The notes: generated by a model not told the origin, from the sequence alone. DNA of 64,000 nucleotides from Xanthomonas euvesicatoria pv. euvesicatoria (GCF_020880415.1 NZ_JAJIUJ010000069.1:84229-148228), one strand, 5' to 3'. Counted from the stretch's first letter, positions 46,543 to 58,376 are shown. Program-made: numbers and translations.

Positions 46543-47201
46543 GACTTCGCCTCCTGTCCGTCGGCCGCGTCGATTTGCGGCGCAACCTGTACCGGCTTTT
46601 CAACCGCCATTTTGACCATGCGCAGACGGTCGCCCGCCTTGACCCGGGACTGCTCGCCGGCATTCTGCAACTTGATGCCAGTGCGCTTGCGCAGGGTCAG
46701 CATCACTGCAGCCACCACCGCCACCGTCAGGATCACCGCGGCAAATTCGAAAGGCAGCAGAAATTCGGTGTACAGGCTCTTGGCTAACCAGGTCAGGTTG
46801 GAACTGTCAGCCGCTTGCGCAGCTGCGTTGTCTGCCGGGAACGGCGTGGCGCTGCGCGCCTTGACACCGATCAACGTGACCATCTGCGCGAGCATGGCCA
46901 CCGCCACGATGACGCCGAGCGGCATGTACTTGACCCATCCCTCGCGCAGGCGGCTGGTATCGATGTCCAGCATCATCACCACGAAGAGGAACAGCACCAT
47001 CACCGCGCCGACATAGACCAGCACCAGCGTCACGCCGAGGAATTCAGCCCCGACCAACAGCCAGATGCATGCCATCGAGAAGAACGTGAGGATCAGGCAC
47101 AACACGGCGTATACCGGGTTGCGCACGCTGATCACCGCACCGGCGGACACGACCGCGACGGCGGAGAAGGCGTAGAAAGCAAGAGTGACCCAGTCCATCA
47201 T
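46539..47201 (-). CDS. nuoJ: NADH-quinone oxidoreductase subunit J
   Basis: 220-aa membrane subunit with five transmembrane helices, including [38 protein letters not shown], the conserved pi-bulge helix region. The start codon is MMDWVT at 47201 or the next ATG at 47198 (GAGGTC upstream supports either). The longer frame overlaps nuoI. The C-terminus is basic and extended ([20 protein letters not shown]) relative to E. coli. Confidence 0.95.
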
Positions 47202-47205
47202 GACC

Positions 47206-47697
47206 TCAACGGAAGGCGGCATCGGCAGCGCGACGCTCGGCGATCTCGGTCTCTAACCGGTCTCCGATCGCCAGCAGCTGCGGCTTGTTGACAATGTTTT
47301 CGCCACGCTTCTCGAAGTGGTACTCGAGGATGTGCGTTTCGACGATCGAGTCCACCGGGCAGCTTTCTTCGCAGAAGCCGCAGAAGATGCACTTGAACAG
47401 GTCGATGTCGTAGCGCGTGGTGCGGCGGGTGCCGTCTTCGCGCTTGGCCGAGTCGATGGTGATCGCCAACGCCGGGCAGACTGCTTCGCACAGCTTGCAG
47501 GCGATGCAACGCTCTTCGCCGTTGGGATAACGGCGCAGCGCATGCAGGCCACGAAAGCGCGGCGACTGCGGGAACTTCTCCATCGGATACAGCACGGTGT
47601 ACTTGGGCTTGAACGTGTATTTCAACGTCAGCCACAAGCCGCCGAGCAGCTCGAGCAGCAGCAAGCTCTTGAAGTAATGGGTGATCTTGTTCATCAA
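47206..47697 (-). CDS. nuoI: NADH-quinone oxidoreductase subunit I
   Basis: 163 aa; carries clusters N6a and N6b. Two complete CxxCxxCxxxCP motifs: [12 protein letters not shown] and [12 protein letters not shown]. Located on the peripheral arm and links NuoB to NuoG. Starts after nuoH (1-nt gap) and leaves 4 nt to nuoJ. Confidence 0.97.
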   Translation of the reverse strand: MMNKITHYFKSLLLLELLGGLWLTLKYTFKPKYTVLYPMEKFPQSPRFRGLHALRRYPNGEERCIACKLCEAVCPALAITIDSAKREDGTRRTTRYDIDLFKCIFCGFCEESCPVDSIVETHILEYHFEKRGENIVNKPQLLAIGDRLETEIAERRAADAAFR

Positions 47698-48789
47698 TTA
47701 CACGCCCTTCTGGATCACGCCGTAAAACACCATCAACGCCGTCACTGCGATCCACACGATCGTGAGCGGAATGAAGACCTTCCAGCCCAGACGCATGATC
47801 TGGTCGTAGCGGTAACGCGGGAAGCTGGCGCGGAACCAGATATAGGCGCTGGCGAAGAAGAACACCTTCATCAGCAGCCACGGCCAGCCGCCTTTCCACA
47901 ACCAGTCGATCCACGGCGAAACGTCCGCATTGACCCAGCCCTGGATCGGGCTCAACCAACCGCCGAGGAAGAAGATCGAGATCAGGAAGCTGACCAGGAT
48001 CATGTTGGCGTATTCGGCCAGGAAGAACAGGGCGAACGCACCGCCGGAATATTCCACCATGTGACCGGCGACGATTTCCGATTCGCCTTCCACCACGTCG
48101 AACGGCGCGCGGTTGGTTTCGGCGACGCCAGAAACCCAGTACACGATGAACAACGGGAACAGCGGAATCAGGAACCAGTCGAAGAAACCGGAGTTGCCGG
48201 CCTGCGCGAACACGATCTGGCTCAGGTTGACGCTGCCGGAGGCAATCATCACACCGACCAGCGCAAAGCCCATCGCGATTTCGTAGCTGACCACCTGCGC
48301 GGCCGAACGCATCGCGCCCAGGAAGGCGTATTTCGAGTTCGATGCCCAGCCGGCCAGGATGATGCCGTACACGCCCAGCGAGGTCATCGCCAGCAGATAC
48401 AGCAGGCCGACGTTGGCATTGGACAACACCAGCTTCGCATCGAATGGCACTACCGACCATGCGGCAAAGGCCGGCGCCAGTGTCAGCAGCGGTGCGATGA
48501 CGAACATCGCCTTGTGCGAGCTGGTTGGCTGCACGATTTCCTTGAACAGGAGTTTGAAGACGTCGGCGAAGGCCTGGAAGATGCCCATACCCACATACAT
48601 GGGCCCATGGCGCACGTGCATCCAGCCGATCAGCTTGCGCTCCCAGACCACGTAGAAGGCCACTGCCACGATCACCGGCACGGCGATCAGCAGGATCTTC
48701 AATACCGACCACAGCACCACGCCACCATCACCCAGCCCCAGGAACCACTGGTGCAACGGGTCGACCAGGTTCAACAACAATTCGTTCAT
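47698..48789 (-). CDS. nuoH: NADH-quinone oxidoreductase subunit H
   Basis: 363-aa membrane subunit that forms the quinone chamber with NuoB and NuoD. Motifs [53 protein letters not shown] and [26 protein letters not shown] are diagnostic. ATG at 48789 overlaps the nuoG stop (ATGA); the frame to 48855 is internal to nuoG. Confidence 0.97.
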   Translation of the reverse strand: MNELLLNLVDPLHQWFLGLGDGGVVLWSVLKILLIAVPVIVAVAFYVVWERKLIGWMHVRHGPMYVGMGIFQAFADVFKLLFKEIVQPTSSHKAMFVIAPLLTLAPAFAAWSVVPFDAKLVLSNANVGLLYLLAMTSLGVYGIILAGWASNSKYAFLGAMRSAAQVVSYEIAMGFALVGVMIASGSVNLSQIVFAQAGNSGFFDWFLIPLFPLFIVYWVSGVAETNRAPFDVVEGESEIVAGHMVEYSGGAFALFFLAEYANMILVSFLISIFFLGGWLSPIQGWVNADVSPWIDWLWKGGWPWLLMKVFFFASAYIWFRASFPRYRYDQIMRLGWKVFIPLTIVWIAVTALMVFYGVIQKGV

Positions 48790-51020
48790 GCAGCCACCAC
48801 CGTTACACGACCGGCACCGAGCGGCGCGGTTGCGCCATGGCCGGATTCGATCCACACCGTGCCCGGTGCGACGCGCTTGTCCAGCACCACCGGCAACGTT
48901 GCCTTACCGGCATCGGTACCGACCTTGACCATCTGACCAGCCTGGACCTGCAACTGCGTCGCCTGCTCCGGATGCATCGCCACGCACGGCGCGATGTTGA
49001 GCGGATGCGACTGCAGCGCAGCGGCCCGACGCACCACCGCATCGGTGCGGTAGATCGCCGCAGTTGCAGCGACTTCCAGCCCGTTGCTGGCGGCCGCTGG
49101 CTGCGCCGACGCCGTTGGCGTCACGTTGCGGTTCTGCATGCCGGCGCGCAGGCCGATCAGGTCGATGAATTCGAAACCGGGCAGACCCAGTTCACCGCCA
49201 AGTGCACGCAGCACGCGCCAGCCCTCGCGCGCTTCGACCGGTAAACGGCCAGCAGCACGTGCAGTCTGCACGCGGCCATCGAGATTGGTCAGCGATGCAT
49301 CGATCTCCGGCAACGCACCGATCGGCAGAATCACATCGGCCACATCACGCGTCGGCGCACAGGCGAACTGGCTGAAGGCAACCACCTTGGCGCCTGCCAG
49401 CGCGCTGCGTGCAGCGGCGGCGTCGGCAAAATCCAGGCCTGGCTCGATGCCGTACAGCACGTACGCCTGACGCGGCTGGGCCAGCATGCCGGCGACATCG
49501 CGCGCGGTCGGCAGCACGCCCTGCGCCACCAGACCCACGGCATTGGCGCCTTGCGGGATGCGGCACAATGCTGCGCCGGTTGCGGCAGCAAAGTCGCGTG
49601 CGGCGGCACGCAACGCGGCAGCCTGCGGATGATTTTCGGCCAACGCGCCGACCACGATCACGGCGCGGCTTGCAGCCTTGACCGCATCGCGCAGGGTCGC
49701 ATCGCTCAGTGCACCCGCCAACTGCGACGGCGCCACCACGGTGCGGCTGGCCTGGGTGAAGGCGAAGTCGAAGTCGACCGGGTTGACCGAGTGAATCTGC
49801 GTACGGTTCTGGATATGCGCCTTGCGCAGACGCGCATGCAGCAACGGCAGCTCATGCCGCACATTGGTGCCGAACAACACCACCACGTCAGCCTGTTCGA
49901 TCTCCGCCAGCGGCGTGGCGAACGCTTCGGCTACCGCAGCGTCGGAGAAATCACGGTTGAGCAAACGGTGGTCCAGGTTGCCGCTGCCCAGACCTTCGGC
50001 CAGACGCGCGAGCAATGCGCCTTCTTCGTTGGACGTGGACGGATGCACCAACACGCCGAGCTGATCGCCGGCGTTTTCGCGCAGGATCTGCGTGGCGGCG
50101 GCCAGACCTTCGGCCCAGCTCACTTCAGTCCACTGCCCGTTAACCTTCTTCAGCGGCTTGACCGCACGGTCTTCGGCATACAGGCCCTGATGCGAATAAC
50201 GGTCGCGGTCGGAGAGCCAGCATTCGTTGACTGCCTCGTTCTCACGCGGCACTGTGCGCAGCACTTCGCCACGACGCACGTGCAGGAACAGGTTCGAACC
50301 CATCGCATCGTGGTAACCCAGCGATTCGCGCGCCATCAGTTCCCACGGACGCGCGCGGAACTGGAACACCTTGTTGGTCAGCGCGCCCACCGGGCAGACG
50401 TCGATGACGTTGCCGGAAATCTCGGTGGTCAGCGGCTTGCCGTCGTAGGTGCCGATCTGCAGGTTCTCGCCGCGATACATGCCGCCCAGCTCGTAGGTGC
50501 CGGCAATATCAGCGGTGAAACGCACGCAACGGGTGCACTGGATGCAGCGGGTCATCTCGGTGGCAACCAGCGGACCGATGTCCTCGTCCGGCACCACCCG
50601 CTTGCGCTCGTTGAAGCGGCTGACCGAACGGCCGTAACCGAGCGAAACGTCCTGCAGTTCGCACTCGCCGCCCTGATCGCAGATCGGGCAGTCCAGCGGG
50701 TGGTTGATCAGCAGGAATTCCATCACGCTGCGCTGGTACTTCAAAGCCTTTTCGCTACGCGTAGTGACCTTCATGCCATCCATCACCGGCGTGGCGCAGG
50801 CAGGCGACGGCTTGGGCGACTTTTCGACATCGACCAGGCACATGCGGCAGTTGGCCGCGATCGGCAGCTTCTCGTGGTAGCAGAAGCGCGGAATCGGGAT
50901 GCCGGCCTTGTCGGCCGCCTGGATGATCATCGAGCCCTTCGGCACGACCAGACTCTGGCCGTCGATCTCGACGGTCACATGGTCCGGTGGCACGTTCGGG
51001 TTCACTGGTTGGGCGCTCAT
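48786..51020 (-). CDS. nuoG: NADH-quinone oxidoreductase subunit G
   Basis: 744-aa peripheral-arm subunit. N-terminal [2Fe-2S] N1b ([18 protein letters not shown]), His-ligated N5 ([18 protein letters not shown]), and N4 ([10 protein letters not shown] with VDVCPVGAL). I see no additional CxxCxxxC motif for N7. Molybdopterin-oxidoreductase-like C-terminal domain. The frame extends to 52112 but ATG at 51020 overlaps nuoF (ATGA) and starts MSAQPVNPN. Confidence 0.96.
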   Translation of the reverse strand: MSAQPVNPNVPPDHVTVEIDGQSLVVPKGSMIIQAADKAGIPIPRFCYHEKLPIAANCRMCLVDVEKSPKPSPACATPVMDGMKVTTRSEKALKYQRSVMEFLLINHPLDCPICDQGGECELQDVSLGYGRSVSRFNERKRVVPDEDIGPLVATEMTRCIQCTRCVRFTADIAGTYELGGMYRGENLQIGTYDGKPLTTEISGNVIDVCPVGALTNKVFQFRARPWELMARESLGYHDAMGSNLFLHVRRGEVLRTVPRENEAVNECWLSDRDRYSHQGLYAEDRAVKPLKKVNGQWTEVSWAEGLAAATQILRENAGDQLGVLVHPSTSNEEGALLARLAEGLGSGNLDHRLLNRDFSDAAVAEAFATPLAEIEQADVVVLFGTNVRHELPLLHARLRKAHIQNRTQIHSVNPVDFDFAFTQASRTVVAPSQLAGALSDATLRDAVKAASRAVIVVGALAENHPQAAALRAAARDFAAATGAALCRIPQGANAVGLVAQGVLPTARDVAGMLAQPRQAYVLYGIEPGLDFADAAAARSALAGAKVVAFSQFACAPTRDVADVILPIGALPEIDASLTNLDGRVQTARAAGRLPVEAREGWRVLRALGGELGLPGFEFIDLIGLRAGMQNRNVTPTASAQPAAASNGLEVAATAAIYRTDAVVRRAAALQSHPLNIAPCVAMHPEQATQLQVQAGQMVKVGTDAGKATLPVVLDKRVAPGTVWIESGHGATAPLGAGRVTVVAA

Positions 51021-52351
51021 GCAGCCACTCCGACTTGCGTATCGACGATCGAACGACCGTTGACGATGTAGTACTCGAACTCGTCCCAGAACTGGCGCAG
51101 GAAGCCTTGGATCGGCCATGCCGCCGCTTCGCCGAACGCACAGATGGTATGGCCTTCGATCTGGCCAGCGACGGTGCGCAGCTGATGCAGGTCTTCCATC
51201 GTGGCCTTGCCGGCGACGATGCGCTCCAGCACGCGGTGCATCCAGCCGGTGCCCTCGCGGCACGGGGTGCACTGGCCGCAGGATTCCTTGTGGAAGAACT
51301 GCGAGATGCGGCAGGCGAAACGCACGCAGCAGACGCTGTCGTCCAGCACCACGATGGCACCCGAACCCAGACCGGTGCCGAGCGCACGCAAGGTGTCGTA
51401 GTCCATCTGCAGGCCAGCCACCTGGTCGGCCTTCAGCACCGGCATCGACACGCCACCGGGCACCACGCCCTTGAGCTTGCGACCCGGGCGCAGCCCGCCG
51501 GCCATTTCCAGCAGTTCGTCGAAGGTGGTGCCGAGCGGCACCTCGAAATTGCCGCCCTTCTGCACGCAACCGGACACCGAGAAGATCTTCGGGCCGCCGT
51601 TCTTGGTCTTGCTCAAACCGAGGAACCACTCCGGGCCGTTGCGAATGATCGCCGGCACCGACGCATAGGTCTCGGTGTTGTTGATGGTGGTCGGCTTGCC
51701 GTACAGGCCGAAATTCGCGGGGAACGGCGGCTTGTAGCGCGGCTGGCCCTTCTTGCCTTCCAGCGATTCCATCAATGCGGTTTCTTCGCCGCAGATGTAC
51801 GCACCAGCGCCCAGCGCACCGTAGATGTCGATATCCACGCCGCTGCCGAGAATGTTCTTGCCCAACCAACCGTTGGCGTAGGCATCGGCCAGCGCCAGCT
51901 CGAAGTTTTCGAACGGCTCGTGGTGGAATTCGCCACGCAGGTAGTTGTAGCCCACCGTCGAGCCGGTGGCGTAGCAGGCGATCGCCATGCCCTCCACCAC
52001 CGAATGCGGGTTGTAGCGCAGGATGTCGCGGTCTTTGCAGGTGCCCGGCTCGGATTCGTCCGAATTGCACAGGATGTACTTCTGCATCGTGCCCTTGGGC
52101 ATGAACGACCATTTCAACCCGGTCGGAAAGCCCGCACCACCACGGCCGCGCAGGTTCGACGCCTTGACCATTTCGATAACATCGGCCGGCGGGATCTTCT
52201 CTTCGAGGATCTTGCGCAGCGCGGCGTAGCCACCGGTTTTCAGATAGCTCTCATACGACCACGGAGTGTCATAGTGCAGGGTCGTGTAGACGACCTGATG
52301 CGGCTGCGGCGCCGGACCGACCGGGCCTGAGGGTGCGTGATGATGTGCCAT
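51017..52351 (-). CDS. nuoF: NADH-quinone oxidoreductase subunit F
   Basis: 444 aa; binds NADH and FMN and carries cluster N3. Gly-rich FMN/NADH motif [34 protein letters not shown], and cluster ligands [13 protein letters not shown] plus a later Cys. N-terminus has a His-rich start (MAHHHAPSG). Starts 3 nt after nuoE. Confidence 0.97.
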   Translation of the reverse strand: MAHHHAPSGPVGPAPQPHQVVYTTLHYDTPWSYESYLKTGGYAALRKILEEKIPPADVIEMVKASNLRGRGGAGFPTGLKWSFMPKGTMQKYILCNSDESEPGTCKDRDILRYNPHSVVEGMAIACYATGSTVGYNYLRGEFHHEPFENFELALADAYANGWLGKNILGSGVDIDIYGALGAGAYICGEETALMESLEGKKGQPRYKPPFPANFGLYGKPTTINNTETYASVPAIIRNGPEWFLGLSKTKNGGPKIFSVSGCVQKGGNFEVPLGTTFDELLEMAGGLRPGRKLKGVVPGGVSMPVLKADQVAGLQMDYDTLRALGTGLGSGAIVVLDDSVCCVRFACRISQFFHKESCGQCTPCREGTGWMHRVLERIVAGKATMEDLHQLRTVAGQIEGHTICAFGEAAAWPIQGFLRQFWDEFEYYIVNGRSIVDTQVGVAA

Positions 52352-52354
52352 GTC

Positions 52355-52882
52355 TTACTCCAGCCCGTCCAGCAGCGCGTCGACCTTTTCTTTCGTCAGA
52401 TGCTCGTGATAGTGGCCATTGATGACCATCATCGGCGCCGCGGAGCAGGCAGCCAGGCACTCTTCTTCGCGCTTGAGGTAGACGCGACCATCGGCCGTCG
52501 ACTGCCCCAGCTTGCAACCCAGCTTCTTTTCCGCGTGGGCCAGCAGATCCTCGGCGCCATTGAGCCAGCAGCTGATATTGGTGCAGAACGCCACGTTATG
52601 GCGGCCGACGCGTTCGGTCTCGAACATCGAGTAAAAGCTGGCGACCTCATAAGCCCATACCGGCGGCAGCTCCAGGTACTTGGCTACGCCCACGATCAAT
52701 TCGTCGGTCAGCCAGCCCTGGTTCTGCTCTTGCGCGGCGTGCAGACCCTGCAGCACCGCCGAACGCTTGCGGTCCGGCGGGAACTTGGTCAGCCAGTGAT
52801 CGATGTGCGCGCGCGTCTTGTCGCTCAGCACCACCTGCGGATCGACGTCGCGCGCCGCTTCGAAATTACCCGTCGCCTTCAT
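52355..52882 (-). CDS. nuoE: NADH-quinone oxidoreductase subunit E
   Basis: 175-aa thioredoxin-like subunit with [2Fe-2S] N1a. Ligand pattern C-x4-C (CTNISC) and C-x3-C (CLAAC) is intact. The three-helix N-terminal domain is present ([30 protein letters not shown]). The start overlaps nuoD by ATGA. Confidence 0.96.
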   Translation of the reverse strand: MKATGNFEAARDVDPQVVLSDKTRAHIDHWLTKFPPDRKRSAVLQGLHAAQEQNQGWLTDELIVGVAKYLELPPVWAYEVASFYSMFETERVGRHNVAFCTNISCWLNGAEDLLAHAEKKLGCKLGQSTADGRVYLKREEECLAACSAAPMMVINGHYHEHLTKEKVDALLDGLE

Positions 52883-54186
52883 CGGTCAACCTCACCGAAA
52901 ACCAAATCGTAAGTACCGATCATCGCCACGACGTCGGCCAGCAAATAGCCACGCACCACCGCATCCATCGACGACAGATGCGCAAAACCCGGCGCGCGCA
53001 GATGCACGCGGAACGGCTTGTTGGCGCCGTCGGACATCAAGTAGCAACCGAACTCGCCCTTGGGTGCTTCCACCGCGCTATAGGTTTCGCCGGCCGGCAC
53101 GCAATAGCCTTCACTGAACAGCTTGAAGTGATGGATCAGCGCTTCCATGTCGTCCTTCATGCCTTCTCGGCTGGGCGGAGCGACCTTGAAATTGGTGACC
53201 ATGACCGGGCCCGGGTTGGCCTTCAGCCACTTCACGCACTGTTTGATGATGCGGTTGGATTCGCGCATCTCGGCCACGCGCACCAGGTAGCGGTCATAGC
53301 AGTCGCCGTTGGTGCCGACGGGGATATCGAAATCCACCGCGTCGTACTTGGCGTAGGGCTGCTTCTTGCGCAGATCCCACTCGATGCCCGAGCCACGCAA
53401 CATCGGACCGGTCATGCCCCAGGCGCGTGCCAGATCCGGGCTGATTATGCCGACGTCGACGGTACGCTGCTTCCAGATGCGGTTATCGGTCAGCAGGGTC
53501 TCGTACTCGTCCACGCGTGCCGGGAAGGTATTGGTGAACTCCTCGAGGAAGTCCAGCATGGTGCCTTCGCGACCGGCATTGCGCTTCTTCAGCGCCCCGC
53601 CCTTGTGCCAACGCGACTCCTTGTACTGCGGCATGCGATCGGGTAGATCGCGGTAGACGCCGCCGGGACGGTAGTAGGCCGCGTGCATGCGCGCGCCACT
53701 GACCGCCTCGTAGACGTCCATCAGTTCTTCGCGCTCGCGGAATGCATACAGCATCACCGCCATCGCACCCAGATCGAGCGCATTGGAACCGACCCACATC
53801 AAATGGTTCTTGATGCGGGTGATCTCGTCGAACATGGTGCGGATGTACTGCGCACGCTCGGGTGCTTCGATCCCCATCAGGGATTCGATCGCGCGCACAT
53901 AGGCGTGCTCGTTGCACATCATCGAGACGTAATCCAGACGATCCATGTACGGAACCGACTGGTTGAACGGCTTGGACTCGGCCAGCTTCTCGGTGCCACG
54001 GTGCAGCAGGCCGATATGCGGATCGGCACGCACCACGGTCTCGCCATCCATTTCCAGGATCAGGCGCAACACGCCGTGCGCCGCAGGATGCTGCGGGCCG
54101 AAGTTCATCGTGTAATTGCGGATTTCCTGCTTGCTTTCGACAGGATTGCTCGCGAAGGCATCGGTTGCCTGGCGGAACTCACTCAC
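52879..54186 (-). CDS. nuoD: NADH-quinone oxidoreductase subunit D
   Basis: 435-aa hydrogenase-like subunit forming the quinone site. [21 protein letters not shown] and [12 protein letters not shown] (quinone-binding His and Tyr region), [19 protein letters not shown]. NuoC and NuoD are separate here, as in alpha-type and Xanthomonas complex I, not fused as in E. coli. Overlaps nuoC by 4 nt. Confidence 0.97.
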   Translation of the reverse strand: MSEFRQATDAFASNPVESKQEIRNYTMNFGPQHPAAHGVLRLILEMDGETVVRADPHIGLLHRGTEKLAESKPFNQSVPYMDRLDYVSMMCNEHAYVRAIESLMGIEAPERAQYIRTMFDEITRIKNHLMWVGSNALDLGAMAVMLYAFREREELMDVYEAVSGARMHAAYYRPGGVYRDLPDRMPQYKESRWHKGGALKKRNAGREGTMLDFLEEFTNTFPARVDEYETLLTDNRIWKQRTVDVGIISPDLARAWGMTGPMLRGSGIEWDLRKKQPYAKYDAVDFDIPVGTNGDCYDRYLVRVAEMRESNRIIKQCVKWLKANPGPVMVTNFKVAPPSREGMKDDMEALIHHFKLFSEGYCVPAGETYSAVEAPKGEFGCYLMSDGANKPFRVHLRAPGFAHLSSMDAVVRGYLLADVVAMIGTYDLVFGEVDR

Positions 54187-54935
54187 TTGGCAGTCTCCGA
54201 CTTGCCCACTTCACCAGCGGCAGTCTCATAACGGGCATCGTCGCGAATGACGCGCGGCACGCCGACGCGCGGCTCGACCGAGGTCACCGGCTCGTACACC
54301 ACGCGCTTGCGCTCCTCGTCGTAACGCACTTCGACGTTGCCGATCAGCGGAAAGTCCTTGCGGAACGGGTGGCCGACGAATCCGTAGTCGGTCAGGATGC
54401 GGCGCAGGTCCGGGTGCCCATCGAACACGATGCCGAACAGGTCAAACGCCTCGCGCTCGAACCAGTTCACGCCCGGCCAGATATCGGTCAACGACGCCAC
54501 CACCGGCACCTGCTCGTCCGGTGCGTAGCAACGCACGCGCAGACGCTGGTTGTGCTGGTAGGAAATCAGCTGTGCGACCACCGCAAAACGTTGCTTGGGC
54601 AGCTGCTGCGGCTGCGCGCCGGCAGAGCTTTCCTGGCTGGGGAACTCGCCCCAGGCGAAACGGCCGACGGCCTTGCCTTCGACGCCGCGACTGAAGCCCT
54701 GCGACGACACGTCGGCGGTATCCCACTCGTCGCTGCCGTAGCCCAGGTAATCGACGCCACACAGGTCGCTGAGCTGTTCGAAACCGAGCTCGTCACGCAG
54801 TGCAAGACAGGTGGCGTGCCAATCGGCGGCCGCGACTTCCAGCGTCACTTCGCCGCGCGGCAATGCCACGGCAATCTGCGCACCGGCGAAACGTGCCGCA
54901 AGTCGGTCAGTGAAGGAGGATGCTTGCTCTGCCAT
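54183..54935 (-). CDS. nuoC: NADH-quinone oxidoreductase subunit C
   Basis: 250 aa peripheral subunit. Family motif [42 protein letters not shown] near the C-terminus. A Ser/Gln-rich insert of about 30 residues in the centre ([20 protein letters not shown]) is unusual. ATG at 54935, 36 bp after nuoB. Confidence 0.96.
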   Translation of the reverse strand: MAEQASSFTDRLAARFAGAQIAVALPRGEVTLEVAAADWHATCLALRDELGFEQLSDLCGVDYLGYGSDEWDTADVSSQGFSRGVEGKAVGRFAWGEFPSQESSAGAQPQQLPKQRFAVVAQLISYQHNQRLRVRCYAPDEQVPVVASLTDIWPGVNWFEREAFDLFGIVFDGHPDLRRILTDYGFVGHPFRKDFPLIGNVEVRYDEERKRVVYEPVTSVEPRVGVPRVIRDDARYETAAGEVGKSETAK

Positions 54936-54971
54936 GGGGGCTTGGCTGCTCTCGGTAGAAGAAGACGGGTG

Positions 54972-55526
54972 TCAGCGCGCGATCGTCTGGGTACGCCAGA
55001 TCTTCTTCTGCAGCTGCAAGATGCCGTAGACCAGCGCCTCGGCGGTCGGCGGGCAGCCCGGGACGTAGATGTCCACCGGCACGATGCGGTCGCAACCGCG
55101 CACCACCGAATACGAATAGTGATAGTAGCCGCCGCCGTTGGCGCAGCTGCCCATCGAGATGACCCACTTCGGATCGGGCATCTGGTCGTAGACCTTGCGC
55201 AGCGCCGGGGCCATCTTGTTGACCAGGGTACCGGCCACGATCATCACGTCGGACTGGCGCGGCGACGGGCGGAACACCACGCCGTAGCGGTCCAGATCCA
55301 GGCGCGAGGCGCCCGCGTGCATCATTTCGACCGCACAGCACGCCAGACCGAAGGTCATCGGCCACATCGAGCCGGTACGCGCCCAGTTCAGCAGCGCATC
55401 GACGCTGGTGGTCACGTAGCCCTTTTCGAGCAACGGGTTTTCGCCTTCCGGGCGCAGGATGTCTTCCACCCGGCCTTCCGGCATCGGGTTGGTCATCAGA
55501 CTATCCAGGGTCTGAATCACTCCCAT
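54972..55526 (-). CDS. nuoB: NADH-quinone oxidoreductase subunit B
   Basis: 184-aa subunit holding cluster N2. Ligand Cys pair in [14 protein letters not shown], plus [10 protein letters not shown] and [14 protein letters not shown] at 55526 overlaps nuoA by 10 nt; the extended frame to 55745 is inside nuoA. Confidence 0.97.
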   Translation of the reverse strand: MGVIQTLDSLMTNPMPEGRVEDILRPEGENPLLEKGYVTTSVDALLNWARTGSMWPMTFGLACCAVEMMHAGASRLDLDRYGVVFRPSPRQSDVMIVAGTLVNKMAPALRKVYDQMPDPKWVISMGSCANGGGYYHYSYSVVRGCDRIVPVDIYVPGCPPTAEALVYGILQLQKKIWRTQTIAR

Positions 55527-55873
55527 TCCAGCGCTCCCTTCTTCCACACGTAGATAAAGCCGAGGAACAACATGCCGACGAACAGCCCCATGGTGACCAG
55601 CGAACGTGCGCCGATCTCCATGAACACCTGCGTCCACGGCACGATGAAGATGATTTCCAGATCGAACACGATGAACTGGATCGCGATCAGGTAGTAGCGC
55701 ACATCGAACTTCATGCGCGCGTCTTCGAAGGCTTCGAAGCCGCACTCGTAAGGAGAGAGCTTGCGCGGGTCCGGGCTACGCGGACCGAGGAATCGACCGA
55801 CCAACATCAGCACGATGCCGATACCGGTGGCGACGATCAGAAACAGCAGACTCGGCAAATATTCGGCCAGCAC
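55517..55873 (-). CDS. nuoA: NADH-quinone oxidoreductase subunit A
   Basis: 118-aa three-helix membrane subunit. [39 protein letters not shown] is the invariant loop/helix motif. GTG at 55873 gives the exact family length; the ATG-initiated longer frame adds no helix. First gene of the 14-gene operon. Confidence 0.96.
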   Translation of the reverse strand: MLAEYLPSLLFLIVATGIGIVLMLVGRFLGPRSPDPRKLSPYECGFEAFEDARMKFDVRYYLIAIQFIVFDLEIIFIVPWTQVFMEIGARSLVTMGLFVGMLFLGFIYVWKKGALEWE

Positions 55874-55920
55874 AGCGATTCTCTCTTGCCTCTGCCCGCA
55901 CGCGCCGCGTGCCGGCATGG

Positions 55921-55947
55921 GGTATAGGCAGACCCCGCGCGCGACAA
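55921..55947 (-). promoter_or_regulatory. Weak candidate promoter for the nuo operon
   Basis: Minus-strand TTGTCG (55947-55942) and TATACC (55926-55921), but with a 15-nt spacer, shorter than normal. It lies about 50 nt before nuoA, between nuoA and tRNA-Leu. The match is modest. Confidence 0.3.
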
Positions 55948-55975
55948 GCGATGCGCAGGAACTGCAGCCAAACAA

Positions 55976-56060
55976 TGGTGCCCAAGAGGGGACTCGAACC
56001 CCTACGACCTAAGTCGCTACCACCTCAAGGTAGTGCGTCTACCAATTCCGCCACCTGGGC
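55976..56060 (-). tRNA. leuU: tRNA-Leu (anticodon GAG)
   Basis: An 85-nt class II tRNA with variable arm (GCGACTTAGGTCGT), anticodon loop TTGAGGT, T-arm GGGGTTCGAGTCCCC and encoded ACCA. Anticodon GAG reads CUC/CUU. It follows secG as leuU does in E. coli. A TACAAT -10-like hexamer lies at 56102-56097, with a poor -35. Confidence 0.96.
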
Positions 56061-56109
56061 ATACGTTGCGCCGCCGGGCATCCCAGTGCGCAGCGTATTG
56101 TAACCGGCT

Positions 56110-56583
56110 TCAGCGTTTTTGTGCTGGTTCTGAAGCGTTTTCTTCGCTTGCTGCAGGCGCCGGCTGCGCCGGTGCGGACTGCGCAGGCGCCACTGCCGGG
56201 GCAGCGGCCGGAGCCGGCTGCGACGGAGCGGTCGGCACCGCACCTGCGGCCGGGGCCTGCGGCAACGGCTGGGTGAGCTCGCCGGCGGCGGCCGGAGCCG
56301 GGGTTGCCGACTGCGACATCACACCCAGGTTCTGATCCGTAGGACGTGCGCCGTGCGTGGCGTACCACGCCATGAACAGGCTGATGCTGAAGAACACCAC
56401 CGCCAGCCACTTGGTCGACTTGGACAGGAAGTTCGACGCACCCTGCGAACCGAACACGGTGCCGGACGCGCCGGCGCCGAAGCCGGAACCGGCCGCCGCA
56501 CCTGCGCCACGCTGCATCAGAATCAGCGCAATCATCGCCAGGGCGACCAGCACGTAGATCACATTGAGGATCAACATCAGCAT
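56110..56583 (-). CDS. secG: Preprotein translocase subunit SecG, long Ala/Pro-rich tail
   Basis: 157 aa. Two transmembrane helices with the conserved MQRGAGAAAGSGFGAGASGTVFGSQGASNFLSKSTKWL loop between them; SecG assists protein translocation through SecYE. The C-terminal 80 residues are Ala/Pro-rich, about twice the family minimum, and cytoplasm- or periplasm-exposed. Located between tpiA and tRNA-Leu(GAG), the common gammaproteobacterial order. Confidence 0.95.
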   Translation of the reverse strand: MLMLILNVIYVLVALAMIALILMQRGAGAAAGSGFGAGASGTVFGSQGASNFLSKSTKWLAVVFFSISLFMAWYATHGARPTDQNLGVMSQSATPAPAAAGELTQPLPQAPAAGAVPTAPSQPAPAAAPAVAPAQSAPAQPAPAASEENASEPAQKR

Positions 56584-56616
56584 TTCGAAATCCGTCCCCG
56601 GACAAAACTTAATGGG

Positions 56617-57372
56617 TTAGCACGCGGCCGCCGCGCGTGCGATGGCCAGGAAATCTTCGGCGACCAGTGACGCGCCTCCGACTAGCCCGCCATCGACGTC
56701 AGGCTGCGCGAACAGCTCGCCGGCGTTGTCGGGCTTGACACTGCCCCCGTACAGGATGGGCAGCGAATCGGCGATTCTAGCATCCGCCTTCGCGACTTCG
56801 CCACGCAGGAAGGCGTGTACGGCCTGCGCCTGCTCCGGGGTCGCAGTGCGGCCGGTGCCAATGGCCCAGATCGGTTCGTAGGCCAGCACCGCGCCTGCGA
56901 AACCGGCGCTGCCGACCAGCGCCAGGACCGGGTCGAGCTGGGCACGTAGGATTGCCTCGGTCTGACCGGCTTCACGCTGTTCCAGCGATTCGCCCACGCA
57001 CAGCACTGGAATCAGTCCGGCATGGATGGCGGCGGCAAACTTGCGTGCCACCAGCTCGCTGCTCTCATGGTGATACTGGCGGCGCTCGGAGTGGCCGACC
57101 AGCCCGTAGCCGGCACCGACATCGACCAGCATGGAGGCCGAGACCTCGCCGGTGTAGGCGCCCTTCTCATTACTGCTGACGTCCTGGGCTCCGAACGACA
57201 GGTGATGGGCCTCGAAATCCTCGATCAGGTCGCCGAGGTAAGGCAGTGGCGGCAGGATGACGACTTCGACACCCTCCAGGGGCATGTGCGCGGCCACCTT
57301 GGCCACCAGTTCGGTGGCGAAGGCGCGGCTGCCATGCAGCTTCCAATTTCCGGCAACGATCTTTCGACGCAT
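56617..57372 (-). CDS. tpiA: Triosephosphate isomerase
   Basis: 251-aa TIM barrel interconverting dihydroxyacetone phosphate and glyceraldehyde 3-phosphate. Catalytic Lys11 (GNWKLHG), His94 (VGHSERR), Glu166 (AYEPIWAIGTG, loop 6) and the phosphate-binding YGGSVKPDN are all present. ATG at 57372; the extended frame to 57747 overlaps the opposite SDR gene. Confidence 0.97.
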   Translation of the reverse strand: MRRKIVAGNWKLHGSRAFATELVAKVAAHMPLEGVEVVILPPLPYLGDLIEDFEAHHLSFGAQDVSSNEKGAYTGEVSASMLVDVGAGYGLVGHSERRQYHHESSELVARKFAAAIHAGLIPVLCVGESLEQREAGQTEAILRAQLDPVLALVGSAGFAGAVLAYEPIWAIGTGRTATPEQAQAVHAFLRGEVAKADARIADSLPILYGGSVKPDNAGELFAQPDVDGGLVGGASLVAEDFLAIARAAAAC

Positions 57373-57484
57373 CAGGCGCAGGTTCCTGAGTTGAAGACAG
57401 GCGACAGAATAGCCCAAGGCCTGGCAGCAACCGGCACACTTCTGTCCGCCAGATGTCCTTCCCCTCCCCTTACAGGAACCTGCC

Positions 57485-58285
57485 ATGTCCGTTTCGCCTG
57501 TCTTCGCCTTGATCACCGGCGCCTCCAGCGGCATTGGCCGCGAGATTGCGCGCGCATACGCCAGGCGCGGCGTGCCGTTGATCCTGACCGCACGACGGGT
57601 GGACCGGCTGCAGGCATTGGCCGAGGAATTGCGCAGCACGGTTCGGGTGGAAGTGCTGCCGGCCGATCTGGCCGACCCTGCCGCGGCCGAGGCGCTGGCA
57701 ACGCAGATCCAGCGCAACGGCTGGACCGTGGGCACACTGGTCAACAATGCCGGTTACGGCGTGCCGGGCCGCTACCTGCATCACGACTGGGCCACGCATG
57801 CGCGCTTCCTGCAGGTGATGGTGGGCGCGGTGTGCGAACTGACCTGGCGACTGCTGCCGATGATCCGTGCCAGCGGCCAGGGCCGCATTCTCAACGTGGC
57901 CTCCTTCGCCGCACTGACGCCCAGCGCCGATGGGCAGACCCTGTATGCGGCCAGCAAGAGCTTCATGCTGCGCTTCAGCGAATCGCTGGCGCTGGAAAAC
58001 GCCGATTGCGCGGTCAAGGTCTGCGCGCTGTGTCCGGGCTTTGCCTGGTCCGAATTCCACGACGTGACCGGCACCCGCGAGGCGATGTCCACCCTGCCCG
58101 CCTGGGCCTGGCTGCAGGCCGATGCAGTGGCCGAATATGGAATCGCCGCACTGGAGCGCGGCCAGGTGCTGGCGGTACCGGGCTGGCGCTATCGGCTGGT
58201 CAACGCAGCACTGCGGCTGTTGCCGCATGCGTTTGCCCTACGCCTGATGGCGCGCGGCTCGCATCGGGTGCGGCCGCTGGCGTGA
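57485..58285 (+). CDS. Short-chain dehydrogenase/reductase
   Basis: 266-aa SDR with complete motifs: TGASSGIG cofactor loop, NNAGYG, catalytic Ser in NVASFAA and YAASK. The long C-terminal segment with hydrophobic stretch (VPGWRYRLVNAALRLLPHAFALRLM) is typical of DltE/YqjQ-type lipid- or steroid-like SDRs, substrate unknown. Divergent from tpiA across 112 bp. GC is about 65%. Confidence 0.9.
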   Translation: MSVSPVFALITGASSGIGREIARAYARRGVPLILTARRVDRLQALAEELRSTVRVEVLPADLADPAAAEALATQIQRNGWTVGTLVNNAGYGVPGRYLHHDWATHARFLQVMVGAVCELTWRLLPMIRASGQGRILNVASFAALTPSADGQTLYAASKSFMLRFSESLALENADCAVKVCALCPGFAWSEFHDVTGTREAMSTLPAWAWLQADAVAEYGIAALERGQVLAVPGWRYRLVNAALRLLPHAFALRLMARGSHRVRPLA

Positions 58286-58376
58286 ACACTCATACTTCAT
58301 GAGGTAGAAACGCTCAAGCGACGCGGGCGACCTTGAGGCCACTACTGACATCACCATTAGGAACACAATCAAGGCA

